A DNA stretch of 18,876 nucleotides from Holophaga sp. Lineage in GTDB: Bacteria; Acidobacteriota; Holophagae; Holophagales; Holophagaceae. The stretch lies in assembly GCA_031292735.1 (NCBI GenBank), contig JARLGP010000206.1, positions 1-18,876 of the forward strand. Reading direction: 5' to 3'. This document shows positions 1 through 7,980 of the stretch, one piece after another. The notes below the pieces were generated by a model. That model was not told the origin of the DNA. It made no database searches and worked only from the letters and a program-made list of their open reading frames with translations. Numbering within the stretch: position 1 is the first letter of the stretch; each line of letters begins with the position of its first letter. A program made the translations under genes and the position numbers.

Positions 1-1202
1 AGCCGGTCCATCATGAACGCGGCCCGGGACATGTAGCCGGTGTCCTCCAGGAACGAGATGCAGCCCATGAGGATCATGATCACCGGCACGAACACCACCA
101 CCGCGCCCACCCCGGGGATCACCCCGTCCACCAGCAGACTGGTGAGCTCGCCGGTGGGCAGGTGCGCCGCGGCCAGGTCGTGGACCCAGGCGAAGCCGGC
201 GGTGATCCAGTCCTGGGGGCGCTGGCCGAGGGTGAAGGTCAGGCTGTACATGGCCAGCATGATGGCGAGGAAGATGGGCAGGCCCAGCCACTTGTGGGTG
301 AGCAGGCGATCCACCCGGGTGGTCCAGCCGTGCTTGGCCTCATGGGACTGGGCGAGCACCTCCTGCACCAGCCCGTGGGCGAAGCCGTAGCGGCGCTCGG
401 CGATCAGGGTGGCCACGTCGGAACCCAGCCTTTGTTCCAGGAACCGCTGGCTGGCGGTGAGCTGGGCGGTGATGGCCTGCCGGGCGTGGCTGGCCTGGGC
501 CAGGGCGATGGCGTCCGGCGTGCGTTCCAGAAGGCCCAGGGCCAGCCAGCGGGGGATGGTGCGCTGGGCCAGCAGCTCGTCCCGGTTGATCTCCGCTTCC
601 AGCCTGGCGAGCTCCGCCTCGATCTCGGGGCCGTAGCTGGCGCGCACCGGCAGCACCCGCGGATCGTCGCCCCTGGCCACGCTGAGGATGGCCGCCTTCA
701 GCTCCGGCACGCCGTCGCCGCGGTTGCCCACGGTGGGGATCACCGGGCCGCCCAGCAGGGTCTGCAGCCCCTGGAGGTCCAGGGCCACCCCCTGCCGCTC
801 GGCGTCGTCCATCATGTTCAGCACGAACACCATGGGCTTCCTCAATTCCAGCACCTGGGTGGTGAGGTACAGGTTGCGCTCCAGGTTGGAGGCGTCCAGC
901 ACGTTGACGATCACGTCCACCGCCGGCTCGGCGATGAAGGCCGCGGCGATCCGCTCGTCCTCGCTCTGGGCTGACAGCGAGTAGGTGCCGGGCAGGTCCA
1001 CCACCTGCACCTCCACCCCGTCCTGCAGGAAATGGCCGTAGCGCTTTTCCACGGTCACCCCGGGCCAGTTGGCCACGTGGTGCCGCGAGCCGGTCAGCGC
1101 GTTGAAGATGGAGGTCTTGCCGCAATTGGGATTGCCGGCGATGGCCACGGTGGGGGCCGCGCCGCCGGTTCCCGCCAGGGGAATGGGCTGGGTTGGATTC
1201 AT
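1..1202 (-). CDS. feoB: Ferrous iron transport protein B, N-terminal part (cut by window edge)
   Basis: FeoB is the inner-membrane Fe(II) importer with a cytosolic N-terminal G domain. The 400 visible residues show G1 GNPNCGKT (23-30), the G2 threonine in GVTVEK (about 50), G3 DLPG (69-72) and G4 NMMD (129-132). A helical spacer follows, and the membrane part begins near residue 312 (GLPIFLAIMLAMYSL). The visible part ends inside a conserved gate region (PVIMILMGCISFLEDTGYMS). The C-terminal half lies outside the window. The ATG at 1202 is preceded by GAGG about 8 nt upstream. No FeoA-like gene precedes it; the 227 bp upstream run to the MFS gene on the same strand. Family assignment is secure from the G motifs plus the membrane motif. 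Confidence 0.95.
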   Translation of the reverse strand, partial: MNPTQPIPLAGTGGAAPTVAIAGNPNCGKTSIFNALTGSRHHVANWPGVTVEKRYGHFLQDGVEVQVVDLPGTYSLSAQSEDERIAAAFIAEPAVDVIVNVLDASNLERNLYLTTQVLELRKPMVFVLNMMDDAERQGVALDLQGLQTLLGGPVIPTVGNRGDGVPELKAAILSVARGDDPRVLPVRASYGPEIEAELARLEAEINRDELLAQRTIPRWLALGLLERTPDAIALAQASHARQAITAQLTASQRFLEQRLGSDVATLIAERRYGFAHGLVQEVLAQSHEAKHGWTTRVDRLLTHKWLGLPIFLAIMLAMYSLTFTLGQRPQDWITAGFAWVHDLAAAHLPTGELTSLLVDGVIPGVGAVVVFVPVIMILMGCISFLEDTGYMSRAAFMMDR

Positions 1203-1308
1203 GGATTGGACCTCGTGCTGGAAAAGGGGCAGCGGAACCCGGAGGGCATGGGCGACCATGCCTCGGAAGGGCCGAAAGACGAATGAATTGAAGATGGGTT
1301 GATCGTCT

Positions 1309-1334
1309 TCTCAGTGATTCGAGGTTAACTGAGA
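1309..1334. repeat. Inverted repeat upstream of feoB
   Basis: Perfect 7-bp arms TCTCAGT (1309-1315) and ACTGAGA (1328-1334) flank a 12-bp spacer, about 110 bp upstream of the feoB start. It could be an operator or a weak hairpin at the end of the MFS transcript. It does not resemble a Fur box. A second small dyad, GTGAC-CGAT-GTCAC, lies at 1379-1392. Confidence 0.3.
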
Positions 1335-1429
1335 TGAAGTCTCAAGATCCACAGAAATTGAATCCCAGTCGCAGGGACGTGACCGATGTCACCGGACGGT
1401 CGGCCTTCGACGCCCCACCACCAATAGAA

Positions 1430-2653
1430 CTAGGACCGGTGCGACCCGACCCGCGATCCCCCGGTGCAGAGCCAGACCGCCAGGCCCAGGGCGCTCATGG
1501 TGGCGCCCACCGCCGACACGCCCAGCCACCCGGCCATGCTGTAGGCCGAGGCGGACAGCAGGGAGCCGGCCGCCCCGCCGCCGAAATAGCAGGCCATGTA
1601 GCCGCTGGTGAGGCGGTTGCGTGCCTCCGGACGGGTTCGGAGGATGGCGCTCTGGTTGCTGATGTGCATGCCCTGCACCGCCAGGTCCAGGAGCAGGATC
1701 CCGGCCACCAGGGCGGTCAGGGACCGGGAAGCGAAGGCCAGGACGCCCCAGGAGAGCAGCAGGATCACCAGGCCCAGGACGGTGACCCGCGCGCCTTGGC
1801 CCCGGTCGCCCATGCGCCCCGCGGCCGAGGCGGCCAGGGCGCCCGCCACCCCGGCCAGGCCGAACAGGCCGATGGTGCCGGCGGCATAGCCGTAGGGCGG
1901 CGCCGCGAGCAGGAAGCCCATGGAGGTCCAGAGGACGCTGAACGTGGCGAAGCAGCAGGCGCCCATGAGGGCCCGTTGCCGCAGCACTGGCTCTTCCCGG
2001 AACAGAGCGACGATGGACAGCAGCAGTTTCGGGTAGGACAGCTCCGCCGGCTGGCGGAACCGGGGAAGGGTCCGGTGCAGCACCGCCGCCGACAGGGTCA
2101 TGGCCGCGGCCCCCACCCAGTAGACGGTGCGCCAGGAGCCGAGCGTGGCCAGGGCCCCGGCCGCGGTCCGGGCAAGCAGGACGCCCAGCAGCAGGCCGCT
2201 CATCACCGTGCCCACCACCTTGCCGCGCTGCTCCGGCGCCGTCAGGTTGGCGGCGAACGGCACCAGGGTATTGGCCACCACCGAGAACAGGCCGGTGAGC
2301 GCGGTGCCCGCCAGGACCCAGACGAAGGTGCGGGCGGTGGCCGTTATCAGCAGGCCCGCCGCGGACATCAAGGACATGGTCACCAGCAGCCTGCGCCCCT
2401 CCACCAGGTCGCCCAGGGGGACGATCAGCAGCAGGCCCAGGCCGAAGCCCAACTGGGCGGCGGTGACGATGGCGCCGGCGGCGGGGGAAGACACCCGGAA
2501 CGCCGCCGCAAGGGTCGGCAGCAGCGGTTGCGCGTAGTAGTTGCTGGCCACCGAAACGCCGGAGGCCACGGCCATGATGAGAACCTTCACGGGAGAGAGT
2601 CGCGAATCCGTTTCCATGACTGACTTCGAAAGCCCCCGTCCGTTCGTTTGCAT
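1430..2653 (-). CDS. Major facilitator superfamily exporter, YnfM-like
   Basis: A 407-residue protein with about twelve hydrophobic segments, a typical MFS length. The loop after the second helix reads PLGDLVEGRRLL, matching MFS motif A (G-x3-D-x-x-G-R-R). The N-terminal segment SNYYAQPLLPTLAAAF is characteristic of the YnfM/YgaY group of putative drug or metabolite exporters. The substrate cannot be told. The start is uncertain: ATG 2653 has an AAGGGAG 14 nt upstream, and an in-frame ATG at 2617 (METDSRLS) would give a more usual short N-terminus. It lies between feoB and the moeA end, all on the minus strand but separated by 227 and 435 bp, so it is probably its own transcription unit. Confidence 0.85.
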   Translation of the reverse strand: MQTNGRGLSKSVMETDSRLSPVKVLIMAVASGVSVASNYYAQPLLPTLAAAFRVSSPAAGAIVTAAQLGFGLGLLLIVPLGDLVEGRRLLVTMSLMSAAGLLITATARTFVWVLAGTALTGLFSVVANTLVPFAANLTAPEQRGKVVGTVMSGLLLGVLLARTAAGALATLGSWRTVYWVGAAAMTLSAAVLHRTLPRFRQPAELSYPKLLLSIVALFREEPVLRQRALMGACCFATFSVLWTSMGFLLAAPPYGYAAGTIGLFGLAGVAGALAASAAGRMGDRGQGARVTVLGLVILLLSWGVLAFASRSLTALVAGILLLDLAVQGMHISNQSAILRTRPEARNRLTSGYMACYFGGGAAGSLLSASAYSMAGWLGVSAVGATMSALGLAVWLCTGGSRVGSHRS

Positions 2654-2666
2654 AGATCTTCATCAT

Positions 2667-3088
2667 GCTCCCTTCGGGCAGGCAGCTCTAGGTTTTGGGA
2701 AGCGGGCCCGAGACCCAGACGCAGTACTCGGGCCGTTCCGGTCCAACCCATGAGGGATTGCGCCCAGAACAGCGGCTTCACCCACAGGGTCCATATGCAT
2801 TAGCCTGATTTACCGGCTCACCCAACCGCATGCTTGGCTGGTTTCATCATACCGGCTCCGCTACCTGGGCGGAGGATCGTGCTCCAGAGGGATCCGGCAC
2901 GGGCGCCGTCCCAGGGGCAGAGCCCCCGGCTTGGAGAGCCGGACGAATTCACTGGGATCCTCATCGCCATGGCGAATGGGCACAGGGCCCTATGCCGTTG
3001 TCTAGAATTAACCTGAACAGGTCGTTGCGGCACCAGCATAAGGAGCAGGAAGAAGCCTCGGTCAATGGTGGACCGAACAGAATTGAGG
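2667..3088. other. Intergenic stretch with several short palindromes, no gene seen
   Basis: No open frame here has protein-like composition; the listed frames are arginine/proline-rich shadows. It contains two abutting hairpins, GGGGC-AGA-GCCCC (2914-2926) and CCGGCT-TGGAG-AGCCGG (2926-2942), and a 12-bp palindrome TCGCCATGGCGA (2964-2975). A nested stem at 3054-3090 overlaps the moeA stop codon and could act as a weak terminator for the operon on the minus strand, although no long T-run follows. Confidence 0.5.
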
Positions 3089-4175
3089 CTAGTCCACCCG
3101 GCCCCACGGGAAATAGGGCAGGAGGGCGCTGCCGTCCCAGCCGGGGTCCACTTCCACGAACCCTTCGGAAAGCGCCAACGGCCGCAGGTCCCCGGACCCG
3201 CCGGGGGGAACCGGGCGATGGCCCACCGGGGTGCGCTGGACCGGAATGAAATGGGTGAGGGCGCCGCCGGCGGGGCGCAGGTCCCGGACCGACAGGAGCC
3301 GCGGCTCCGAGGCCCGGCCTTCGAAGCGGAGCAGGGCCGGCAGCACGAAGCGCCGGAACGCCACCAGGCTCGCCACCGGGTTGCCGGGAAGGCTGAAGAC
3401 CCGGACGCCGCCGGGCAGGATGCCGAACCAGAAGGGCTTGCCCGGCTTCTGGGCCACCCCGTGGAACTGCATGCGGGCGCCCAGCGCCTCCAGCGTCTTC
3501 GGCAACAGGTCGAACGCGCCCTGGCTGACCCCGCCGGTGAGCACCAGGGCGTCCCGGCCCGCGGCCAGGGCGGTGATGCCGGCCGCCAGCGCCGCGGCAT
3601 CGTCCGGCAGGAGCCGCTCCGCCTGCGGCGCCTGGCCCCAGGCCTGGGCCTCGGCGCCGATCGCGGCGCCATTGGAGCGGCGAATCTGGTGCGGAAGCGG
3701 CGCCGCCTGGATCGCCACCAGTTCGTCGCCGGTGGCTGCAAGGGCCCAGGCGCAACGCCGGCGGACCCAGGCACCCGGCGCCCCGCAGGTGGCCAGCAGG
3801 TGGGCGTGGGGGCTGCGCAGGGCGGTGCCGGCGGAGATGAGCAGGTCTCCCGCGCGGTAATCCGCACCTTGCCCGTGGACGTTCTGCCGGGGGCGGACGG
3901 GCTCGCCCAGTTCAGCCCAGCCGTCGGTTCGCCGGAGCCGCTCGTAGGGGACCACGGCATCGCAGGCCGGCGATCCGCAATCGTCCCAGGTCCGCTTCCC
4001 GGCTGTCCAGGGCCATGCCGTCCATGGCCACCCGGTCGTAGGGGGGGCCATCGCGGTCGGCCCGCAAGTCCCGGGCCAGCACCCGCCCCGCCAGATCCGC
4101 CAGGTCCACCCACGTTTCGGCCGGAGCCGGGTCCCAGCGGCGGATGAGGACATCGGCTTCAGCGACGGAGATCAC
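3089..4175 (-). pseudogene. moeA: Molybdopterin molybdenumtransferase MoeA, apparently broken by an internal deletion and frameshift
   Basis: MoeA inserts molybdate into adenylylated molybdopterin, which NapA needs. Residues 1-70 (GTG start at 4175) are clearly MoeA (ISVAEADVLIRR, AGRVLARDLRADRDGPPYDRVAMDG), ending at RLRIAG. The rest continues in another frame from CDAVVPYERL to the TAG at 3089. It includes RSNGAAIGAE, LTGGVSQGAFDLLP, QKPGKPFWFG and FSLPGNPVASLVAF, all normal. What is missing is the conserved segment that normally ends in MTGA-x-LPxGAD, about 30 residues. The junction lies at a GCCGGCC on the minus strand (about 3965-3971). The start overlaps mobB by 17 nt. It is either a real pseudogene, with function supplied by another copy, or a collapsed assembly. 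Confidence 0.8.
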
Positions 4176-4653
4176 GCACGACCTCCTGGTAGCGCTCGGG
4201 GGTGTTCACATTGGCCAGGACCAGCCCGCGCAGCGGCACCCGGCGGGCCTCGAATTGGGTCCGGATGAAGGCTTCCACGCGGTCCAGGTCATCCCGGTGG
4301 AAGCGCGGCAGGTCCGGCGCCTGGGCCGGTACCACGCCCGCGTGCAGAAAGGCCAGGGGCGGGTGGGCCCGCAGGGCCGGATCCCGGAACAGCGCCCCGG
4401 CCGCATCCACCAGGGCGATCCTGGGCAGCGGCAGGTCCTTGTGCCCTTCCACCTGCAGCACGTCGGGTTCCAGCAGGTCCAGCGCGGGACCGGCCCCCGG
4501 CACGGCCGGCTTCAGGTAGCCGACCGAATGGCCCTGGGCCTGGAACCGTCCGGCCATGGCCTCGGCCAGGGTGGTCTTGCCGCTGGCGCGGTAGCCCACG
4601 AAGGCGATCTCGTACGGATTGAAGCGCCAGGAGACGGCCGGGTCGCGGGTCAT
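4159..4653 (-). CDS. mobB: MobB-like molybdopterin-guanine dinucleotide accessory GTPase, internally shortened
   Basis: A 164-residue protein with a P-loop (GYRASGKTT, 20-28) followed by GHSVGYLKP and later DVLQVEGHKDLPLPRI, the order seen in MobB. MobB assists MobA in making the bis-MGD cofactor used by NapA. In E. coli MobB about 60 residues separate the Ile-Lys-His segment from the Val-Glu-Gly-Phe-Lys segment, including the D-x-PGKDS and AGA motifs. Here only about 19 residues separate them and those motifs are absent. The C-terminus (LANVNTPERYQEV) resembles the NxNTPE end of MobA, so a trimmed MobA/MobB-type fusion is possible. The ATG overlaps the rrf2 stop (ATGA), indicating coupling. 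The family is fairly sure; full activity is doubtful. Confidence 0.7.
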   Translation of the reverse strand: MTRDPAVSWRFNPYEIAFVGYRASGKTTLAEAMAGRFQAQGHSVGYLKPAVPGAGPALDLLEPDVLQVEGHKDLPLPRIALVDAAGALFRDPALRAHPPLAFLHAGVVPAQAPDLPRFHRDDLDRVEAFIRTQFEARRVPLRGLVLANVNTPERYQEVVRDLRR

Positions 4654-5132
4654 GCCCGGTGTTTCCTGGGCCCCGGGCCGGCGCAGGCCGGGTTCTCGCC
4701 GGGGCGCACCCGCGGCACCAGCTTCAGCTCATGGAGCGCCTGATGGGCCATTTCCTTGATGGTCACCTGGGCCAGGTTCTCGTCCAGGGTGGCCTTGGCT
4801 TCGCACCAGGCTTCGTCCAGCGGGCAGGCCTTGAGCCGCCGGGGGCATTCGCTGAAGCCCATGACGCAGAGGTCGGCCGGTATGACGTTCAGGATGGTCA
4901 CCACCTCGCCGATGGTGATGCTCTCGGCCGGCCGCGCCAGCCGGAAGCCCCCGTGGGGGCCCCGGGAGGACTCCAGGATGCCGGCGTGCGAGAGGTGCTG
5001 CAGCACCTTGGACAGGTAGGGGGCCGGCAGTTCGGTCTGCTCCGCCAGGTCCTTGGCCAGGGTGAACGGCCCCCCCGCCTGCAAGGCGGCCAGGGCGCGG
5101 ATGGCATACCCGGTTCCAGTGCAGAAGATCAT
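4650..5132 (-). CDS. Rrf2-family Fe-S transcriptional regulator, NsrR/IscR-like
   Basis: A 160-residue protein with the Rrf2 winged helix (about 25-68: TLAKDLAEQTELPAPYLSKV, then RGPHGGFRLAR) and an effector loop with four cysteines at 89, 96, 103 and 110. NsrR and IscR use three cysteines here to bind an Fe-S cluster that senses nitric oxide or cluster status. The location inside a nitrate/nitrite reductase operon suggests nitrosative or redox sensing and self-control, which is inference. The ATG at 5132 follows AGGAG at 8 nt. The stop overlaps the mobB start by 4 nt, and the gene begins 75 nt after the tetrahaem cytochrome. The exact subfamily cannot be fixed by eye. Confidence 0.85.
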   Translation of the reverse strand: MIFCTGTGYAIRALAALQAGGPFTLAKDLAEQTELPAPYLSKVLQHLSHAGILESSRGPHGGFRLARPAESITIGEVVTILNVIPADLCVMGFSECPRRLKACPLDEAWCEAKATLDENLAQVTIKEMAHQALHELKLVPRVRPGENPACAGPGPRKHRA

Positions 5133-5207
5133 GGAAGGACTCCTAAGCCGTTGTTGGGGGCCGTAGCGGAATGGGGACGAACGGGAATGGTTATTCCGCA
5201 ACGGCCC

Positions 5208-5630
5208 CTAAAGGAGATGGCAGGACTTGCAGTCGGCGCGGCCGGGGTGCGGATTCCGGCGCAGGCTCGGGTGGCGCTCCCGGCCGTGGCACGCCTGGCA
5301 GTTCTCGCGCATGAAGACCGGATGGGGAATGGTCGGTGGGGCGCCGGGGTAGGCCCGGGCGCCTCTCGGTTCACCCATGAAGGGCACCCCGCGGCGGCCC
5401 TTGGCGGGCGCATCCTGCATGTGGCAGGACTGGCACCAGCCGCGCACCTGGTGCGGAATGGCGGGGACGCCGCCCTGGCGCCGGTTCCCATGGCAGTCGG
5501 TGCAAGCTGCGTCCGGGTGTGGCGCGTGGGGGATCGGCGGCGGGGCGAACGGCTGCATGCGGCCGTCGCCAGCGAATGCCCCGGTGGCCCGGAACAGGAT
5601 CAGGATGGTCAGCAGGATCCGGGCGTTCAT
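5208..5630 (-). CDS. Periplasmic tetrahaem c-type cytochrome made of two NapB-like dihaem units
   Basis: A 140-residue exported protein with a signal peptide of about 20 residues (cleavage likely at AFA/GD). Its CxxCH motifs start at C43, C66, C111 and C134. Each half has the same plan: PPxIPH, 8 residues from that His to the first haem Cys, and 23 residues from first to second haem Cys. The two halves are offset by exactly 68 residues. The PPxIPH...NCxACHG pattern recalls NapB, the dihaem partner of NapA. The ATG overlaps the napA stop (ATGA), so the two are translationally coupled. It probably passes electrons to NapA, replacing NapB; NapM-type tetrahaem proteins are an alternative. Confidence 0.85.
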   Translation of the reverse strand: MNARILLTILILFRATGAFAGDGRMQPFAPPPIPHAPHPDAACTDCHGNRRQGGVPAIPHQVRGWCQSCHMQDAPAKGRRGVPFMGEPRGARAYPGAPPTIPHPVFMRENCQACHGRERHPSLRRNPHPGRADCKSCHLL

Positions 5631-7948
5631 GCCTTCTCCACCCGACAGGCGCATTTCTTGTAGTCCGGTTCCGCCGAGATCGGGCAGATGCTGTCCAGGG
5701 TCACCAGGTTGACCAGCTGGCTCTCGTCGAAGAAGGAGGTGTAGACGGTGCCCTTGGGCACCTTGCCGCGGGCCGCGAAGCTGCAGGGAAGCACCACGCT
5801 GCCGCGCCGGGAAACCACCTTCACCCGGTCGCCGTCGGCCACGCCGATGGCGGCCGCGTCCTCCGGATGGATCTCCAGGAAGCCGCCGGGCATGGCCCGG
5901 TTCAGCTGCGGCACCCGCCGGGTCATGGTGCCGGTATGCCAGTGCTCCAGCATGCGCCCGGTGCAGAACCAGAGCGGGAACTGCGCATCGGGCGACTCCG
6001 CCGGCGGTTCCCAGGGGCGCAGCCATATGACGGCGCGGCCCTCGTCCGCCTTGTTCTTGTAGAACTTGATGCCTTCGCCGGGCTTGACGAAGGGATCCTC
6101 CCCCTCCAGGTAGCGCCGGGCCGTCTCGCGCCCGTCCACCACCGGCCAGCGCAGGCCGTGGTGCGCCTTCAGCTGGTCCAGGGAGGCCAGGTCCTTGCCG
6201 GTGCCCAGGGTGAACTGCCGGTATTCCTCGTACAGCTCGCTCACATAGGTCTTGGGATCGGTCGGGAACAGCCCGCCCAGACCCATCCGGCGGGCCACCT
6301 CGATGATCTGCCAGTCGTCCGGCAGGCAGCCCTTGGGCGGATCGGCCATGCGTTCCCAGTGCTGGGTGCGGCGGTCGCTGTTGCCGAACTGGCCCTCCCG
6401 CTCCACCCACATGGCGCTGGGCAGCACCACGTCGGCCAAGGCCGTGGTCTGGGTCGGGTAGACATCCGAGACGACGATGAACCGGCCCTCTTTGCGCGCG
6501 GCCCGGCGGAACCGGCCGACATTGGGAAGGCTGACGAAGGGGTTGGTGACCTGGATCCACAGGCAGGTGACGTCGCCGCGGTCCAGCGCCCGGAACATCT
6601 CCACCGTGTGGTAGCCGGGCTTGGGGTTGAGCCGCGCCACCGGCACCTTCCAGATGCGGGCGGCGATGGCGCGGTGCTCCGGGTTGGCCACCAGCATGTC
6701 CGCAGGCAGCCGGTGGGCCAGGTCGCCCACTTCACGCACGGTGCCGCAGGCGCTGGGCTGGCCGGTGACCGAATAGGCGGTGGACCCGGGCCGGCACACC
6801 TTTCCGGTGAGCAGGTGCAGGTTGTAGATCAGATTGTTCATCCAGGTGCCGCGGCTGTGCTGATTGACCCCCATGCACCAGATGGAGGTGACCTTGAGCT
6901 TGGGGTTGGCGAAGTAGCCGGCCAGCCGCTCCAGGTCAGCCACCTTCAGGCCGCTGAGCTTGGCCACGTAGTCCGGAGTGTAGGTCTCCAGGTAGGCCGC
7001 GTACTCCTCGAAGGGCACCTTGACGGCGGCATCGGTGAAGCTGGACTTGTCGGCCAGTCCGTAACCGATCTGCTCCTTGCCGCGCTTGAAGACCACGTGC
7101 CTGGCGATGAACTCGCGGTCGATGGCGCCCTGCTTGAGCAGCAGGTTGGCAATGCCATTGGCGATGGCCAGATCGCTCTGGGGCGCCATGACCAGGCTCA
7201 GGTCGGCAAAGTCGGAGGTGGGGGTGTGGCGGGTGGCCAGGTCGATGATCTGCTTGCCGGAATTCCGTTCCTTGCTTTCCAGCACCCGCCCGAACAGGAC
7301 CGGGTGCGCCTCGGCCATGTTGTTGCCCCACATCAGAAGCACATCGCAGATCTCCAGGTCCTCGAAGCAGCCGAACGGCTCGTCGCTGCCGAAGCTGCTC
7401 ATGAAGCCGGTCACCGCGCTGGCCATGCAGAGCCGCGCGTTGGCTTCGACGTTGTTGCTGCCCATGCCGGCCCGGAACCACTTGGAGGCCACGTAGCCGT
7501 CGGTGATGGTCCACTGGCCGCTGCCGTAGATGGCCACCGCCTCGGGTCCCTTGGCCTCGAGCGTCTCCTTGTATTTCTTCGCGACCAGATCCAGGGCCTC
7601 GTCCCAGGAGGCCGGCACCAGCTTGCCGCCCTTGCGGATGAGCGGGGTGGTCAGGCGGTCCGGGCCGGTGAGGATGCCCGGCAGGCTGTAGCCTTTGGCG
7701 CACAGCATGCCGTGGCTGCCGGCGTGCTGCTCGTCGCCCTTGACCGCCGTCACCTTGCCATGGCGGGTGCCCACCAGTACCCCGCAGCCGGTCCCGCAGA
7801 ACCGGCAGGGGGCCTTGCCCCATTGCACCCCTGGGGTCTTCGGAGCGGTGGCCGCGGCGGCGGCCAGCGGGTTGGCGGCCAGGGCCATGGCGGTGGCGCA
7901 GAGGCCGCCGCTGCGGATGAAGTCACGGCGTGACAAGGGTTGGGACAT
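5627..7948 (-). CDS. napA: Periplasmic nitrate reductase catalytic subunit
   Basis: A 773-residue molybdoenzyme that reduces nitrate to nitrite in the periplasm using bis-MGD and one [4Fe-4S] cluster. A Tat signal (SRRDFIRS, then an Ala-rich stretch to about residue 33) begins the protein. Cluster ligands are C48, C51, C55 and C83, followed by the usual CAKG lysine. C174 in NARLCMASAV is the cysteine that ligates Mo in NapA. The C-terminal PDYKKCACRV is also typical, and length is normal. The ATG at 7948 has GGAG 8 nt upstream, and nrfA ends 32 nt before. The gene has no NapB, C or D neighbours, so electron input must come from NrfH, the tetrahaem protein or elsewhere. A missing local NapD (Tat proofreading chaperone) is noteworthy. 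Confidence 0.96.
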   Translation of the reverse strand: MSQPLSRRDFIRSGGLCATAMALAANPLAAAAATAPKTPGVQWGKAPCRFCGTGCGVLVGTRHGKVTAVKGDEQHAGSHGMLCAKGYSLPGILTGPDRLTTPLIRKGGKLVPASWDEALDLVAKKYKETLEAKGPEAVAIYGSGQWTITDGYVASKWFRAGMGSNNVEANARLCMASAVTGFMSSFGSDEPFGCFEDLEICDVLLMWGNNMAEAHPVLFGRVLESKERNSGKQIIDLATRHTPTSDFADLSLVMAPQSDLAIANGIANLLLKQGAIDREFIARHVVFKRGKEQIGYGLADKSSFTDAAVKVPFEEYAAYLETYTPDYVAKLSGLKVADLERLAGYFANPKLKVTSIWCMGVNQHSRGTWMNNLIYNLHLLTGKVCRPGSTAYSVTGQPSACGTVREVGDLAHRLPADMLVANPEHRAIAARIWKVPVARLNPKPGYHTVEMFRALDRGDVTCLWIQVTNPFVSLPNVGRFRRAARKEGRFIVVSDVYPTQTTALADVVLPSAMWVEREGQFGNSDRRTQHWERMADPPKGCLPDDWQIIEVARRMGLGGLFPTDPKTYVSELYEEYRQFTLGTGKDLASLDQLKAHHGLRWPVVDGRETARRYLEGEDPFVKPGEGIKFYKNKADEGRAVIWLRPWEPPAESPDAQFPLWFCTGRMLEHWHTGTMTRRVPQLNRAMPGGFLEIHPEDAAAIGVADGDRVKVVSRRGSVVLPCSFAARGKVPKGTVYTSFFDESQLVNLVTLDSICPISAEPDYKKCACRVEKA

Positions 7949-7980
7949 GGGTGGCTCCGGGACGGGTCTGGGTTCAGCTT

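Noticed and set aside
1389..2666. Alternative minus-strand frame of 425 codons starting at 2666 in the MFS region
   Set aside because: It is the MFS gene read in a shifted frame; it lacks hydrophobic segments and is Arg/Pro/Gly-rich. The in-frame MFS reading is clearly real.
3054..3090. Stem overlapping the moeA stop codon as an intrinsic terminator
   Set aside because: The stem is interrupted and no run of T follows; kept only as a note in the intergenic entry.
3089..4153. Reading the 354-codon frame as an intact MoeA
   Set aside because: Its first 70 codons are Trp/Arg-rich shadow sequence, while the real MoeA N-terminus lies in the other frame over the same bases.
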